DNA from: Amanita rubescens
Taxonomy: Eukaryota; Basidiomycota; Agaricomycetes; Agaricales; Amanitaceae
Length of the DNA: 64,000 bases
Reading direction: 5' to 3'
Assembly (NCBI GenBank): GCA_015039365.1
Contig: WION01000086.1
Location: 115,457 to 179,456 of the forward strand
The translations under genes and the position numbers were made by a program. Under the pieces are notes generated by a model, which worked only from the letters and a program-made list of their open reading frames with translations, had not been told where the DNA came from and did no database searches. Positions 1 through 11,370 of this stretch are shown piece by piece. Every line of letters begins with the position of its first letter. Position 1 is the stretch's first letter.

Positions 1-741
1 GATATCAATCATCGGACGGCCTGGTGCCATATCAGGGATGAATATGCAAGGCAAGGGAAGATCAAAATAGTCGACGGACGGATTCAATTTTTGGACGGCA
101 ACGAACCAAATGCATTCCAATACCGCCACTTCGGACAATGGTTCAAAGAACGCATTGATGTATGGCTGCTGAGGTACACACAGCCGACCACTCCGAAGCC
201 ATTTGTGTCCTCCAACTACTTCCTGGAAGCTCTAGACCACTCCGGAACACATACCACCGAGCCTGTCAATACTGAAGCACTGCAAAATGTACATACGACT
301 CCGACGCACATACACATTAGCATCACGATCCCTAATCAATCCACGCTCCCTAATACCACCCCCTCCGAACCCTCTGAACCCTCCAGACCCTCCGACGCTC
401 CTACCACTACAACGCATGATACCACCGAGACCTCCGAGGCTTCTGATGACCCCACCACTGCTACGCCAATTTCTGCCACCCCGGAAACCCTCGGCGACCC
501 CATCGCCAAAGTCTTTATCATTTCCGAGCCACCTGGCATCCCAACAGCTGCCATTCCGAGACCTGATTCCGCCGAAATTCCAACTGCCGCCTTGACCGCC
601 TGCACGATCAAAGAAAGCGAGACAAGAAGAACCCACCCACCACTTCCCTTCTACTTTCTATCACCATCCGACCTCTCCAACCTGACCAGGAGGTCAGTAT
701 TAAAAGTACCCAGGAGGTGTAACGAGCCGATTCCGGTGTAA
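1..741 (+). pseudogene. 3' end of an LTR-retroelement-type ORF (partial)
   Basis: The frame is open from base 1, so the true start lies outside the window. The first ~60 residues are ordinary globular-looking protein; the rest is a low-complexity Thr/Pro/Ser/Glu tail. The stop falls beside a purine-rich tract (700-717) and the sequence TGTAACGAGCCG, which occurs twice (718 and 737) and resembles an LTR start. I therefore read it as the last coding stretch of an LTR element running into its 3' LTR. No catalytic motif is visible, so family and function are unknown. Confidence 0.35.
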
Positions 742-1612
742 CGAGCCGGTTCTGGCTACGTTGGAACCGAACACCGAAGCGCACCGCATTCCGATTCTCG
801 GCATCACATCACGCATCACGGAAGCTTCCGAAGTCAAACCTTCGCGCCAACGACCTTCGGCCACATTCCGACAGGGCCATTCCCGCAACTTGAGCGATAT
901 TCGAACGCAACGGGGCACCTAGACGCGCACGGACCAACGGACTCGGAGGAAGGCTCGTCGCAGGTAAGCCTCATGTCCTCGTAGTATATATACGGCATTG
1001 TCTGTAGTAGTTGGACATCGAATATACAGCCGGTCTCACTTCCGCTCTCTTTCTCGTTCCCTTGCGTCCGATTTCCGTTCTCCTTCTCGCTCGGTGACTC
1101 GGTCACCGTTCCGTTCCTTCTCCTTCGCTCTCGGCACTCTATCGCACTTAAGCACATCGGTCAGACCTCCGTAGCCCCTTTGGCCGAACACTGTTCCATG
1201 TCGGCCTTCTCTTTATTGTTTCACTGGCTACGTTGGAACCGATCTCCGAAACCTTCCAAAGCTCCCCGAAGCACTCCGAGCCTATGCTCGACCCCGGAGG
1301 ATGATCGTTTGTGTTCGGACGCATGCACAGGCCTCGGACTCGGTGCAGGAATTGTCACATGGTCACCTCGTGCCTCCGTAGTATATATACCATTGTGTAC
1401 ATAGTTGTAGTTAGCGAATTATCACCCCAGCTTCGTTCCGAGTTCGATTCCTTCCGTTCCCTTCGTTCCTTGGTGCTTCGGACACCTTCCACTCGTTCAC
1501 CTTCGTCTTCGGCACTCTCTCTGCCTCCGAGGCACCCCCAGGACTGACCTCCGAAGCCCCTTTGGCCGAACGCACTTCCGCATCGGCCTTCTTCTGATTG
1601 TTTCACCGGTTG
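737..1612 (+). repeat. Two tandem LTR-like units (~472-bp period)
   Basis: A unit beginning ggctacgttggaaccga occurs at 754 and again at 1226. Both copies carry a TATA-like tagtatatatac (about 982 and 1379) and a shared block around 'cccctttggccgaac' (about 1175 and 1558). The second copy is shorter. The arrangement looks like an LTR followed by a second, diverged LTR of the same family in the same orientation. Confidence 0.5.
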
Positions 1613-2790
1613 CCTCTTTGCCTCGAGGAGGGTGGTGTCAGGTGTAGAAGTGACTAGGGCACTTCAAACTATCATGAATGGGTACCTCTCCACAAGTGCA
1701 ACAAGGGGGAATGTAAGGAGGACAGAGATAAAGGCTGTGGTGGTGTCTAAGAAGCCATTACTCACTGCAAAGCATACAGTGGAGATGCCTAGCTGTGATT
1801 AGCACATAAGGATTGGACAATTGAGGGCCAGAACAGGGTCATTTAGTGATATATGACCAAAATCAATTGTCTAGAGTCAAATGAGGGGATATGAGCCTGG
1901 ATGGGGGGAAGGGAGGAGCTGAGTGACAGGTGGGTATGGGGGATGTCAAAGTTCACAGGTGAATCAACATTTCTATGAGGACATATGTTATAGGAGGGAC
2001 CCATACTTGCTTACAGGATGGATGGGGGGAGGGATAGGCAACTTTATATCACCATTCTGAAGGATAGCTTTGAAGCCAGCTTTGATTACTAAGGCAGGAA
2101 TTTTGAAGTCAGCAGGACAGTGATCAAAAACACACTTGTGAGAGGTCAAGAGCTGGTCTAGTGAACACAGAAATGCAGGGGAAGTGTTTTTAGTACAATT
2201 TGAGGATGGTACCGACATTGTGACTAGCCCTGGCTGACACTTCATATGCAGAATGACAAGATGCAAGAATACAGGATGACATCCACCTGGGAGGGTACAT
2301 TGATGCAATGTAAGCATTTTAAGCACTTATCTGAGACATATTAAGGTTATTAAACATTGTAGCATGACTTTCACCACTGTCATATAATTGCTAGATACTG
2401 GTTTTGTCATCCCACCATGTCGGCCACAAAACCGTTCCAATGACATTGCCTCACAAAACATTTTATATCTCATGGACCACTGACTCAATTGAGTTCAGTA
2501 TATGCTCAAATTCAAGCTTAGATGCTACTCTATCATCTACTAATTTCTACTAATTTTATAAAAGTTTCTCATTGTGTGGTTGGTCAATCTTTTCAAGATG
2601 GCCAAACATTGGAATGGTTTTGAGGGTTACTGTAAAGCTGTCATATGGAGTATACAATTAAGCCTGAGCATCATCTCATCCTCTTGAGAGCAAAGGACTC
2701 AATCCCAATGTCAGATAGTGTCACAAAGAAGAGTTGGAAAGTCAAAGGTCATAAATTCCTGACCTCCAAAGCCAAAACACCCAAAGGCTG
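1613..2790. other. AT-rich stretch without a recognisable gene
   Basis: A minus-strand ORF of 112 codons lies at 1988-2326, but I recognise no domain in it. At 2745-2860 there is a degenerate run of 'ccaaag/cccaaag' motifs. This is probably transposon debris between the LTR units and the KDZ pseudogene. Confidence 0.4.
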
Positions 2791-5044
2791 TCAAGCCAAA
2801 GTACTAAAGTATTCAAAGTTTCCACACCCAAAGCTAAAGCACCCCAAAGGCCCCAAATCAAAATATGATGTTTCCCTGATGTAATCCATCATCTCCGCCA
2901 GTTTATGGAATTTCTGATACCCATCAGAATTTGATGTCCACCAGTTCTGAATGTTGAGCATTTTCTCAAGGTTCATGACCTGTGTTTGGGCATCCTGAAA
3001 TTTTGCAAAGGCGGTGTCAAGCCATTCCTTGGTTTGCGTAATAGCAAAATAGATCTTCTCATGCGCAACTCTGTTAAAGACATTGTTGGCCTCTTCCTTG
3101 GCTGCCCCCCATTGGAGCCTGCAAACATCAGGATCCAATCTTATCCCAATCCAGAAAATGCTCACTTCCACTGCGCCATTTCGTTCAAGGCATGAATATA
3201 TTTTATTTTCATCTCGTTTGTCTTGGGCATCTGCTTGAGATTATCTAGATACTTCTGTTCTTCTTCAAAAAAATGTTCGAAATCGCCGTCAGTCAGACGC
3301 AATTGTTCCTTGATTACAGAAAGTTCTTGTTCTAACGTGTGAATCAGGTTTGTGGCCTCCCTGTAATGGTTAAGTATAAATTTGCCTAAAAAGGAGTTAG
3401 CAACTTTGCGGTACTGATAAAAGCAACGGTGTTATACTTAAAAGGGCATATTTGTCCTGGTCCCAGAATTGAAAGTGATCTTCAATAGCTTGGTGATGGT
3501 GGAACCGGCTGCAGTGTCGCGTTGATCGCGCCAATTCGTTTGATGAAGAAAATACGTGCTCACATCCCTTGCCATCCGTCAAGCTGGTCCCTTTAATGTA
3601 CATGGGGTGCTGGCAAGCTAGTTGACATGCTCGATTATGTGCATGTCCATGGAAGGTGCCTACCATCATCCGAAGCTGTTTCTCCTTTGCCATAAGGCCT
3701 ATGGAACTTTTTGCCAGCATTTTGCTAAAGACACAGTCAATATCGTAAGCGCATCCAATGCGATTGCTGATGTTTGCCATTAGTCAATCTGTTATGGCTA
3801 TGGGGTACTCTGCCCTATAAAGGTTGGTCAATATCTCACACAACAAAAAAGAGTTAAAAATATACAGTTCACCGCTCTGGATCATATCACATGTGTATAG
3901 AACCATTCAATGTCGACAACTGGCAATAAAGATTCCCGTCTCATCGAATAGATCAAACATTTGTTTGCGGGTATTAGATCCTGCATTTTTCCAGCGGTCT
4001 GTGCATTTGAAGCCTGCATTTGTTGATTCTGTAACATCCATTGATTCCGGCGACTCTGCTTCTGTTGATTCATTTGATTGAGTTGGGGCATCATCAGCAT
4101 CCTCAAACGCCTGTTTCACACACAATAGGTAAGGGTCTTGATCCAATTATATTAAATGATGCTCACTGTATCCTGGGTTTCATCTTTGAACTTGTTTACC
4201 TCAGCAGCCGATAGCCAACGATCAGATACAACTTCATGTGAATCTGGCCATTCTTCCTGTCCCCGTATAGAAGATTTAACTTGCTTGAGGGAATTGTTGC
4301 CGTCCATGGACACAAGGACTGCAAATTCTTGTTCGGCTTCACCCAGGACCCAGAAAAAACACGGCGGACACAAGCGAGCTAGGCGGTTTTCTGAATTATA
4401 CCCAAGCGAAGAATTTATTTGCCGGTCGACATGTTGACAAATCAGGAGGTACACATCAAAGGCTGTAGAGAGTTGATTACAGAGGTATCTATGGTATGGT
4501 ACCTGTAATTTATCCATATGAGAATATGTTCCTAGAAAGGTAATAATATGCCTTTTGGCAACGTACGTTATGCATATGACACAGGGTTTTTGTTATGGCT
4601 TCAAAGCTAAAATGCAGGCAAGTCCGATGCATTTGGCGATACGCAAATAACATGCGAAGAGAAATGGCAACTGTAGGATAGACAGGCGAGCAGCCGAGAT
4701 ACCCATTCCGCAGCAAGGTCTCATTTGGGTATAGGTCAGTTTCAGTCGTAAGGGAGTCGAAGCAAATCTTCCTGCGAGCTAATTGTGAAAGTGAAGGGGG
4801 GTAAATGCAAATATATCCGTACAATGGTTTGAACTGACATACCAAATAAATCGACTGTTTCCACTGCTGGTATGCTCAGATCAACTTCGTCAGGAGCTTG
4901 GCCTGCTTGCGGCATCCCTTCAAGGCCGGCTGTCAACCTAAAGGAAAGATAGGCAGTGACAAGTTGTTCAAGTTGCATCTCCCATTCATCAGGGATTTGG
5001 CCGGTGTCTGGTATAACTAGATAGAACTGATCAATGGTTCCCAT
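2791..5044 (-). pseudogene. KDZ (Kyakuja-Dileera-Zisupton) transposase, broken
   Basis: Exon pieces on the minus strand match the KDZ order. A segment with YPTVAIS (4,600s) leads to 'CPPCFF...VSMDGNNSLK' (about 4,300-4,370), then 'RWKN...FDETGIFIASCRH' (3,907-4,000), 'SGELAEYPIAI' across a GTATAT...TAG intron (3,865-3,815), the signature 'GTFHGHAHNRACQLACQHP' and 'GCEHVFSSSNELA' (3,520-3,670), and finally the coiled 'LDTAFAKFQDAQTQV' region. Introns with GT/AG ends still join in frame, for example at 4,165-4,108. Two in-frame TGA codons (3,906-3,908 and 3,784-3,786) interrupt it, and the C-terminus fades out near 2,880. The N-terminal cysteine-cluster region is not recognisable upstream. Known of the family: DNA transposases expanded in mushroom genomes. 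Inferred: dead copy. Confidence 0.85.
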
Positions 5045-5083
5045 CCTGCAATTACTATATAAAGTATTATCAGGACTTACCTA

Positions 5084-6454
5084 TAGGGATTGGCATGGGT
5101 TGGCTAAACCCGTGCAGGTCAAGTACCCGCACCCATAGAGGGTACGGGTAGGGGTCAACACTTTGTGGACCCATGCTCAAACCCGTACCCATGTTGCGGG
5201 TACGGGTAAAGCGGGAATACCCATACCTATACCCGGGGCACAAAGGGCGTGGGAGGGTGCAGGAGCGTGTGGGAGCATGTGGGAGGGCACGGGAGGGTGC
5301 AAGACATTGGGTGGCGGATGGCAAGGGAAGGGTAGGTTAGCAAAACCTCAGGCCTGGTAGTGGAAGAGGTTGTAGGTGGCACGCTATGAACATCCAGTCT
5401 GGTGGTGGGAGAGGTTGTTCCGAGGCCGAGTGAAACGAAGGACTCGGTTTTATTCCGAAACTTGAGCTGCTTTTATTTCCTTTTTGGTAAGCGCCAGTAA
5501 TTACCGAATAAACAAATACATGCACATACTAACAAACAGCCTCGGACCTGCCGTGCACAGCAGCGGCCCATAATTCCAAGTAGGTGGCATGTTAGGAACA
5601 TCCAGCCTTGTAGTGGGGGAGGTTGTTGGCAGTACATCAGGTTTAGTAGTGGGAGACGTCGTTGGTGGTACACTGGGAACCTCCGGTCTCGTAGTAGGAG
5701 AGGTTGTTGGTGGTACGCTGGGAATATCTGGCCTCATAGGGGGTGATGTTGTAGGTGGTACACTGGGGATATCAGGCCTCATGGTGTTGCAGCTTGCGTG
5801 CGCTGCAGCAAATGCATGAGACTCAGCAGTCATGAGGGCTCAGGTCTCACCATTTCTTGCTTTGTTTTTGGTCTTCTGGAAAAAGGCTCCGTCGAGGAAA
5901 CGACGGACAAGCGAAAAACGAGCGTGAGGCCTCGGTGACGCCGTTGGAGGTACACAGGCCTTGTTGTGGGTGATGTTATTGGCGACATGCTTGGAACGTC
6001 CGGCCTCATAGTAGGATGCGGTGGGACATGATAAGGTAGTGGTGGGGTGTGGCAGGGTTGAGTTGACTGGTGGAGCTAGCAGAGGGCGAGGGAGGTGGGT
6101 CAGCAACCGGTTGAAACCCAGCCTGAGGAAAATAGAAACCTACCATCCATAACTTCCATTCATAGCCATCCATAAGCACATATCCGCGGTGCTTGCACTG
6201 AAGAGATAGGCAGCTCAGAGGGCATGGATGCTGAGCGCTGAGCGGCGAGCGTGCCTGGGATGTCACATGTCACACGTTATCTGGGTGCAACCCGTGCAGG
6301 TATGGGTACAGGTAGGAGGCCGGGTCCGGGTCTGGGTCAGCCTCTCCTGTACCCACATCCAAACCCGTACCTGGGCAATGGGTATGGGTATGTCATGGGG
6401 TATGGGTCCGGGTACGTCCCTGGACACCCAGGGGTTTACCCAAGCCAATCCCTA
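5084..6454. mobile_element. hAT-like non-autonomous element (MITE), 1,371 bp
   Basis: The ends are inverted: tagggattggc at 5,084 and the complement gccaatcccta ending at 6,454. Exact 8-bp direct repeats CTTACCTA flank it (5,076-5,083 and 6,455-6,462), the length expected for hAT transposition. Subterminal regions (5,100-5,240 and 6,290-6,420) are packed with GGGTAC/GGGTAT motifs on both strands, typical of hAT subterminal binding-site repeats. It carries no transposase ORF. It lies across the 5' splice site of an intron just upstream of the first recognisable KDZ exon. Confidence 0.85.
5570..5800. repeat. 42-bp minisatellite inside the MITE
   Basis: Units of about 42 bp repeat 5-6 times. 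On the minus strand they would read as a 14-residue Pro/Thr/Ser repeat (MRPDIPSVPPTTSP-like). Degenerate copies continue at 5,350-5,420 and 5,935-6,010. It is a tandem repeat rather than a supported gene. Confidence 0.75.
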
Positions 6455-6462
6455 CTTACCTA

Positions 6463-7401
6463 CCACTTAAAGACTTACAATGAATGATCATGAAATGATA
6501 CACCATCCATCATTCTTGTAGGTTGTGACCAACAAACCCCTGTCTGTAGCTACTATATAAGATATTCTCTGGACTTACAACCAATGTATCTGAATTGTAT
6601 TGGAGGATCTTGCCTTGACACATTCCATGACAGGCTTGTGGGAAGTTACCAACAGTTATAATTCTGCCACTGCTAGATAAGATATTGTAATCTGTTTGTC
6701 AGGATTTTATTGTTGTGATCAATGAATTCCTGCCTGCAGCTACATTATCAGGACTTACAACTAATATATCTGAATTGTATTGGAGGATCCCATCACATGA
6801 CAGGCCTGTGGGAAGTCATCAATAGTTATAATTCTGCCACTGTGGGATAAGATATTATAATCCATCAGCAATACCTGCTTCAGCTTATGTGATGATCTGG
6901 AGCACTCCCAAGCAATTACCATAATTGGTATCTCTCAATGTTGTTATGACACGACAAAATAATTCTGTTAAATGGCTAAATACAATACTACTGAAGCTGG
7001 CACAGCACTACCGGAAATTTGCATGATGCAGGACAAGTTGACAAGGTATGGTTCAATGGTGGCGCAGCACAGCATATGTTGGCGAAGGCTGGTTTGGCAC
7101 AGATATTAGAAAACAATTAGAAATAATAAAATAAAAGGAAAATGTACCACAACGATACATTTCAGGGGTGAAGGTGAACGGGCCTGGGTTGCGGTTGTGG
7201 AGGATCTTCGTCTAAACCTTAAGGTGCAGGTGGAACAAACGAGGGTGATATATACTTGAACAACCATGATTGAAGCATACGGGACGGGTGTCGCTTGAAA
7301 CATATTCTAGAAAAAATTGTGAGTTGAGGTTTAGATTAGGAATGACTGGTTACTTGCATCGATCTGATCTTCCCAATGATGATCAAGTTCCTTTTGCTGA
7401 G
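6463..7401 (-). repeat. Tandemly duplicated intron/exon-like units upstream of the KDZ pseudogene
   Basis: A block containing ggacttacaacc/taat, 'tatctgaattgtattggaggat' and 'agttataattctgccactg' occurs at 6,571-6,690 and again at 6,751-6,865 (180-bp period). On the minus strand each block contains GTAAGT/GTAACT-type donors. The motif 'caggacttac' also occurs at 5,071-5,080 beside the KDZ exon, so this looks like duplicated 5' gene structure of the KDZ element. No longer ORF is supported. Confidence 0.45.
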
Positions 7402-7661
7402 CTAGTTGACTCTCAATTTGCTCACAGATAAGTGCAGTGCGATCCTTTGGCCGCATCGCCACCTCGACACATGCAGGAGGTAAACCTGCATCGTGTGTCC
7501 TGAGCTTGAGGGGTACATGTCTGCAAGAAATGGGTCAGAGAAAGTGGGAAAAGAAATAAAGGAAAGACCTCTAGTCTCTTCGCCGGGCATTCTTTATTGA
7601 CCAGAAGTTCTTCGTCATTTTTGTCGCCGAGCGAAGGACATTTCATTTTCAGATCAGCCAA
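7402..7661 (-). pseudogene. Two-exon gene fragment of unknown family
   Basis: A first piece starting MADLKMKCPS can be joined, over a ~45-nt candidate intron ending TTGCAG, to a piece reading 'CVEVAMRPKDRTALICEQIE' followed by an acidic end. The second piece looks like real coding sequence, but I cannot name it. Frames break on either side. It may be the 5' part of the KDZ-element gene or a captured host exon. Confidence 0.35.
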
Positions 7662-8288
7662 AGTGGCTCACTTCTCAGCACGTTCAAAACGAGGGGGCTC
7701 AATTGAAGGGGAGACTCACCAGAAATTCAATCAACCCTCAAAATCAGTCAACCCTGCAGAACCTCAAAAATTGTGCAAGATCAAAGATGCTACTGGTCAA
7801 CCGGAGAAACCTGCATGCTGGTAAACTTTTGCTCACATCCACTGTGAAAGAGCCTCAACAGTCAAATCGAGCTGACTCTCATATGAGACTTTCAATGGAC
7901 CACCCTTGTCATTGGGCATCCTTGTGAAGGCGAGATGTTGTTAGATGGCTCGGGGATGTTCTTTTGTCGAAATGGTGGTGGTGGTACTAACAGTGTGAGA
8001 AAGGTTTTCCAACACATCAAATAGGGTGACTGTCATTGGGATTGAGTCCTCTATCCTCACTCCCCCTGGACTCATCCACAATCAAGTCCACAATCGGTAA
8101 GTCTGTTTCTTTAATAATAACTTTGAATTTTTCTCTGATGCTAACAGAGCCTTTTTCATGCCTATAGATATTGCGTTCAACAAATTTTAATTTTGGTGGG
8201 AATAATGGAGTTTCAGAATGGCTATATCCCCTCTCTTCAATACTTATACATTCAGCAGCCTTTGCAAAATGGACATACAGGACAAGGC

Positions 8289-9068
8289 CATCAGGAAAAC
8301 GGGTTCCGACTTAATTGACTTATATTGGACTTAAACTACTTGCACAAGTAAATTAAGACAAGATTAAGTAACATTTTTTTGTCTTAGGTGACTTAGAAAT
8401 TAAGACATTTAAGACACTTTAAGACAGGTCTTGTACTTTTTTTACTTAAATATGCACTTATTTGACTTAAAGTGCCTTATTTTTCGGTGCTACAAGCCTG
8501 TTCACAATAAGAATTAAGCCATATAAGGCAGTATAAGTCAGATAAGTCGCTCCAGTCAGATAAGTCACTCCAGTCCGTTAAGTGACTTAAGTAAATAGAA
8601 GCAAAATTTCATTAAATGGTTAACTACTTTTCTACTAGTACTTCAATACTACTACTTATACTACTTATACTACTTATTTAATGCCCTATGAGATGTGCCT
8701 GGGGGGGCAAGTGGTGTAGAGGCCCTCCTTATATACCTGGGGCCCTGCGCACGGACCATTTTGACCGTGGGAAATATTATGTAAGCATCACGTGACATCA
8801 AAATGGTACTCTTGATGTTGAAAAACTCGAATCTAAAATTAGAATTACCAAATATGGCTTAGTTAATGAGATATTCGTGTTTTTTTAACTTTCCCACGCT
8901 GGACTTAGTGACTTAAAGTACTTAAGTGGCTTGGCTGCTCCTCCCTTGACTTAAATCTTCTTAGTTGGCTTAGATGTAAATGTAGTGACTTAATGAAAAA
9001 AAGTTGTAAGTAAAATAAGACACAAAAGGTGTCTCAAGTAGAAAAAGTCAGAACCCATTTTCCTGATG
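8289..9068. mobile_element. AT-rich TIR element full of ACTTAA motifs
   Basis: The ends are inverted over ~20 bp: catcaggaaaacgggttccga from 8,289, and the complement of a near copy ending at about 9,067. Both subterminal regions (8,310-8,600 and 8,900-9,040) are dense in CTTAA/TTAAG hexamers. There is no ORF. I could not establish a target-site duplication, so the superfamily is open. Confidence 0.55.
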
Positions 9069-9169
9069 AGGAAGCAGAGCTTGAGGATGAACTGGTGGCA
9101 ACAGATGTAGATAACATTGAAGGTGGGTTTACATAGGACCAGCTGCTTGTACTAGACAAGGAGTAGGTA

Positions 9170-9400
9170 CATCAGCAATCCTGGGGGTTGCTCTGGAGGT
9201 CTCCAGAGCACTCCGGAGTGCAATGAGGTGCTGAAGTTCGTGTAGCATGGGTCCTGGATTACATAGTGCTCCAGAGTTGAGGATTAATTTATGTTTCTCT
9301 TGTTATAGCTCTGGAGTGCAGCTAAATTCAACATGCTGGCGACAGCAGCTGCTTCAGTTCACATCATCTGGAGCACTCCAGAGCACTCAGAAGTTGGTCT
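9170..9400. repeat. Palindrome-rich GGAGCACTCC repeat element
   Basis: Repeated 'ctccagagcactcc' and 'ctctggagtgc' motifs in both orientations mark a small inverted-repeat element. A related one lies at 10,570-10,760 and a lone motif at 6,898. No gene seen. Confidence 0.45.
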
Positions 9401-10231
9401 CAATGTCTATTAGTTACCATGCAACAAAAACAATCCATTAAATGGCTAATTTATACTACAATGCTAGCATGACAGCACTCATCCTGAACGACCCAAACAG
9501 CTCGTTGACCAGCTGCTCGAAATATGACGCATCTGATGCCGCTCCGTGCAATCTACCAGTCCACACCTGTCCCATCCAAATCTCTCGTCCTCGGTCACTC
9601 CTACCATAAATCGGCATCACTCTTGCACCTAACCTCAGTTCCATTAGATTAGAAAAAAAATTGAAAAGAAAAACATACTGTGACTGTGGTACATTTCAGC
9701 GGCCGATGATTGGGGAGCATTGGTAGTGCAATGCAAGTTGAGGAGGTGGTGCAGGAGTGGGTTAGTGGTGCAGCGTGCATTGGTGAAGGGTGGTATGGCA
9801 CAAAAATTAGAATACAAAGAGAAAAAAAGAAAAGAACAACGGACCAACGGACCAACGGGTCCGTTGCGGTACGCTAGTGCTGGGAATTTGGACCAACGTG
9901 GTGCAGAGGAGGGTTGGTGATGTAGGGTGATGGTAGTGGCAGGGAGGGTTGGTGGTGGATGTACAATTCAGCGGCCTGTCGCTGCAATGGTGGGGAAGCT
10001 GAGAGTCTAAGTGCGTAGGAGGCCACGTCATATATCAAGTTGAACATGTCACGTGTCATAAATAGAAGCAAATAGTGGACTTGGCCAGATTCCCCTCGCA
10101 TATGTCGAAAGCACAACAACCACCAGCTACTGCCACCAGTTTCCCATTCAACCCCTCCTCTCGCCCTCCTATGCACAAGACCATGTTGTTCGCCTTGGTC
10201 GCACTGCGCTCTCATTTTATCACACGCGGAA
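9401..10231. other. Gene-poor stretch with partial duplicate of the 7.0-7.2 kb region
   Basis: The sequence around 9,690-9,810 ('gtggtacatttcag', 'ggtggtatggcaca') resembles 7,030-7,170, showing another dispersed repeat family. ORFs here are short and overlap on both strands; none has a domain I recognise. A 62-codon minus ORF at 9,456-9,644 looks protein-like but cannot be named. Confidence 0.35.
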
Positions 10232-10400
10232 AAAAAGGTGCAGAAACGGATAGAGTGGCTCGCCAAGGATCATCCCAAGGCTCTCAAAGCTGACGATGAA
10301 GAGGCATACATGAAACTCATTGACGCCGCCAAGGATGCTCGCATTACCCATCTTCTCAGACTAACGGACACCTATCTCGACCCGCAGAAAGACGGGAAGA
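10232..10400 (+). pseudogene. Captured fragment of a SNF2/STH1-type chromatin-remodelling ATPase
   Basis: The reading 'RIEWLAKDHPKALKADDEEA' and 'AKDARITHLLRLTDTYLD' matches the conserved post-HSA segment of SWI/SNF ATPases (Snf2/Sth1: ...LKADDEEAY.KLID.AKD.RITHLL.QTD.YLD). Only ~50 residues are present. Upstream HSA helix and downstream helicase motifs are absent, and after TYLD the frame turns into unrelated sequence. I interpret this as a gene fragment carried into a repeat-rich region, probably by a transposon. Confidence 0.75.
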
Positions 10401-10559
10401 TTGACTATTACACTGTCACTCGCTCTGAGGATTGCGCACCAACCGAGATTGTTGGTTGGTGCCAGTTGATGATTCCCCTACTCTATTCGAGTATCTATCT
10501 ACAAAACATTAAACTACAATAATACATTTTTGCTTGCACGCTGATCATGATCTGTGACC

Positions 10560-11000
10560 TCATCGGCAGAGCAGCTCATCCAAGGCTCCAGGTTGCTTCA
10601 AGCACTGCTGGCAGTTCCAAAAAGTAATAAAAACTCTGGAACACTCACTGCCATAAGTTTGGTGCTCCTGAGCGACTGGGAGGAGAATGCCGAGGTGGGT
10701 AGTGTGCAGGAGCTCTGGTGAGAATTAGCTAATTCTCTGGAGCACTCCAATTGTCTCGCTGCGAGTCATGAAAAAGCGGTGCGCTCCCATCAAAAACGGG
10801 GATTGCTGATGTAGACAATTTAAGTCATAGTAGCTTTTCACCTCTCAACTTTGTGAGGAGGCCATGGCTTGGGCCTGAGCTGAGCCGAAGCCGGCCATAA
10901 CTTATAAGCCACACTCATGGCTCAGGCTCAAGTTTTTCATAGCCTGAGCCGCCCAAAGCCGGGCCTAAGCCGCGGCTTTCAGGCCGAGCCGAGCTGTCAC
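10560..11000. repeat. MITE-like termini (GGAGCACTCC and GGCTxxGCC types)
   Basis: 10,570-10,760 repeats the 'ctggagcactcc' palindromes of 9.2 kb. 10,860-10,990 is built of 'gcctgagccg / cggccataa / aagccgggcc' motifs in both orientations, like hAT subterminal repeats. No coding sequence is supported. Confidence 0.4.
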
Positions 11001-11370
11001 ATCACTAGGACTCTTCCCAGAAGCGCTTCGGCCATCTGAAGACGATGCTCCTTGACAAGGAACAAACGGGTAACGGTGAGAGGATTTTTAGATTTCCTCT
11101 GGCGCTCATCCTCGCCTCGGGACGGAATTGAGGCGAGCTCTTCACGGACCTCGGAAGATTTGAGGTACTTGAACCAACGCGCTTCTTGATCCTTTACCAC
11201 CACCTTCCTATTTGAGTCAAACACGTTCCACGTCCCCTACTACTATTCTCTCTTGCCAGCCCACAAGAAGCCCTCCCATTGCTTTCTGAGACTCTTTTTC
11301 CCCATTTTTCCTTTTCTCATCCACCTCTTCCATCGTCCTTTCCTCCATCCACTTCCCTTTTTCTGGCCTC

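Noticed and set aside
232..636. Minus-strand Gly-rich 134-codon ORF
   Set aside because: Shadow of the Thr/Pro-rich plus-strand frame of the retroelement ORF.
5090..5260. GGGTAC/GGGTAT repeats looking like telomeric or interstitial telomere DNA
   Set aside because: They sit symmetrically inside an element with TIRs and an 8-bp duplication, so they are hAT-type subterminal repeats; they are also not TTAGGG.
5501..5833. 110-codon minus ORF with MRPDIPSVPPTTSP repeats as a cell-wall-type protein
   Set aside because: It is simply a 42-bp minisatellite of the MITE read in one open frame; no start context, signal or flanking domain.
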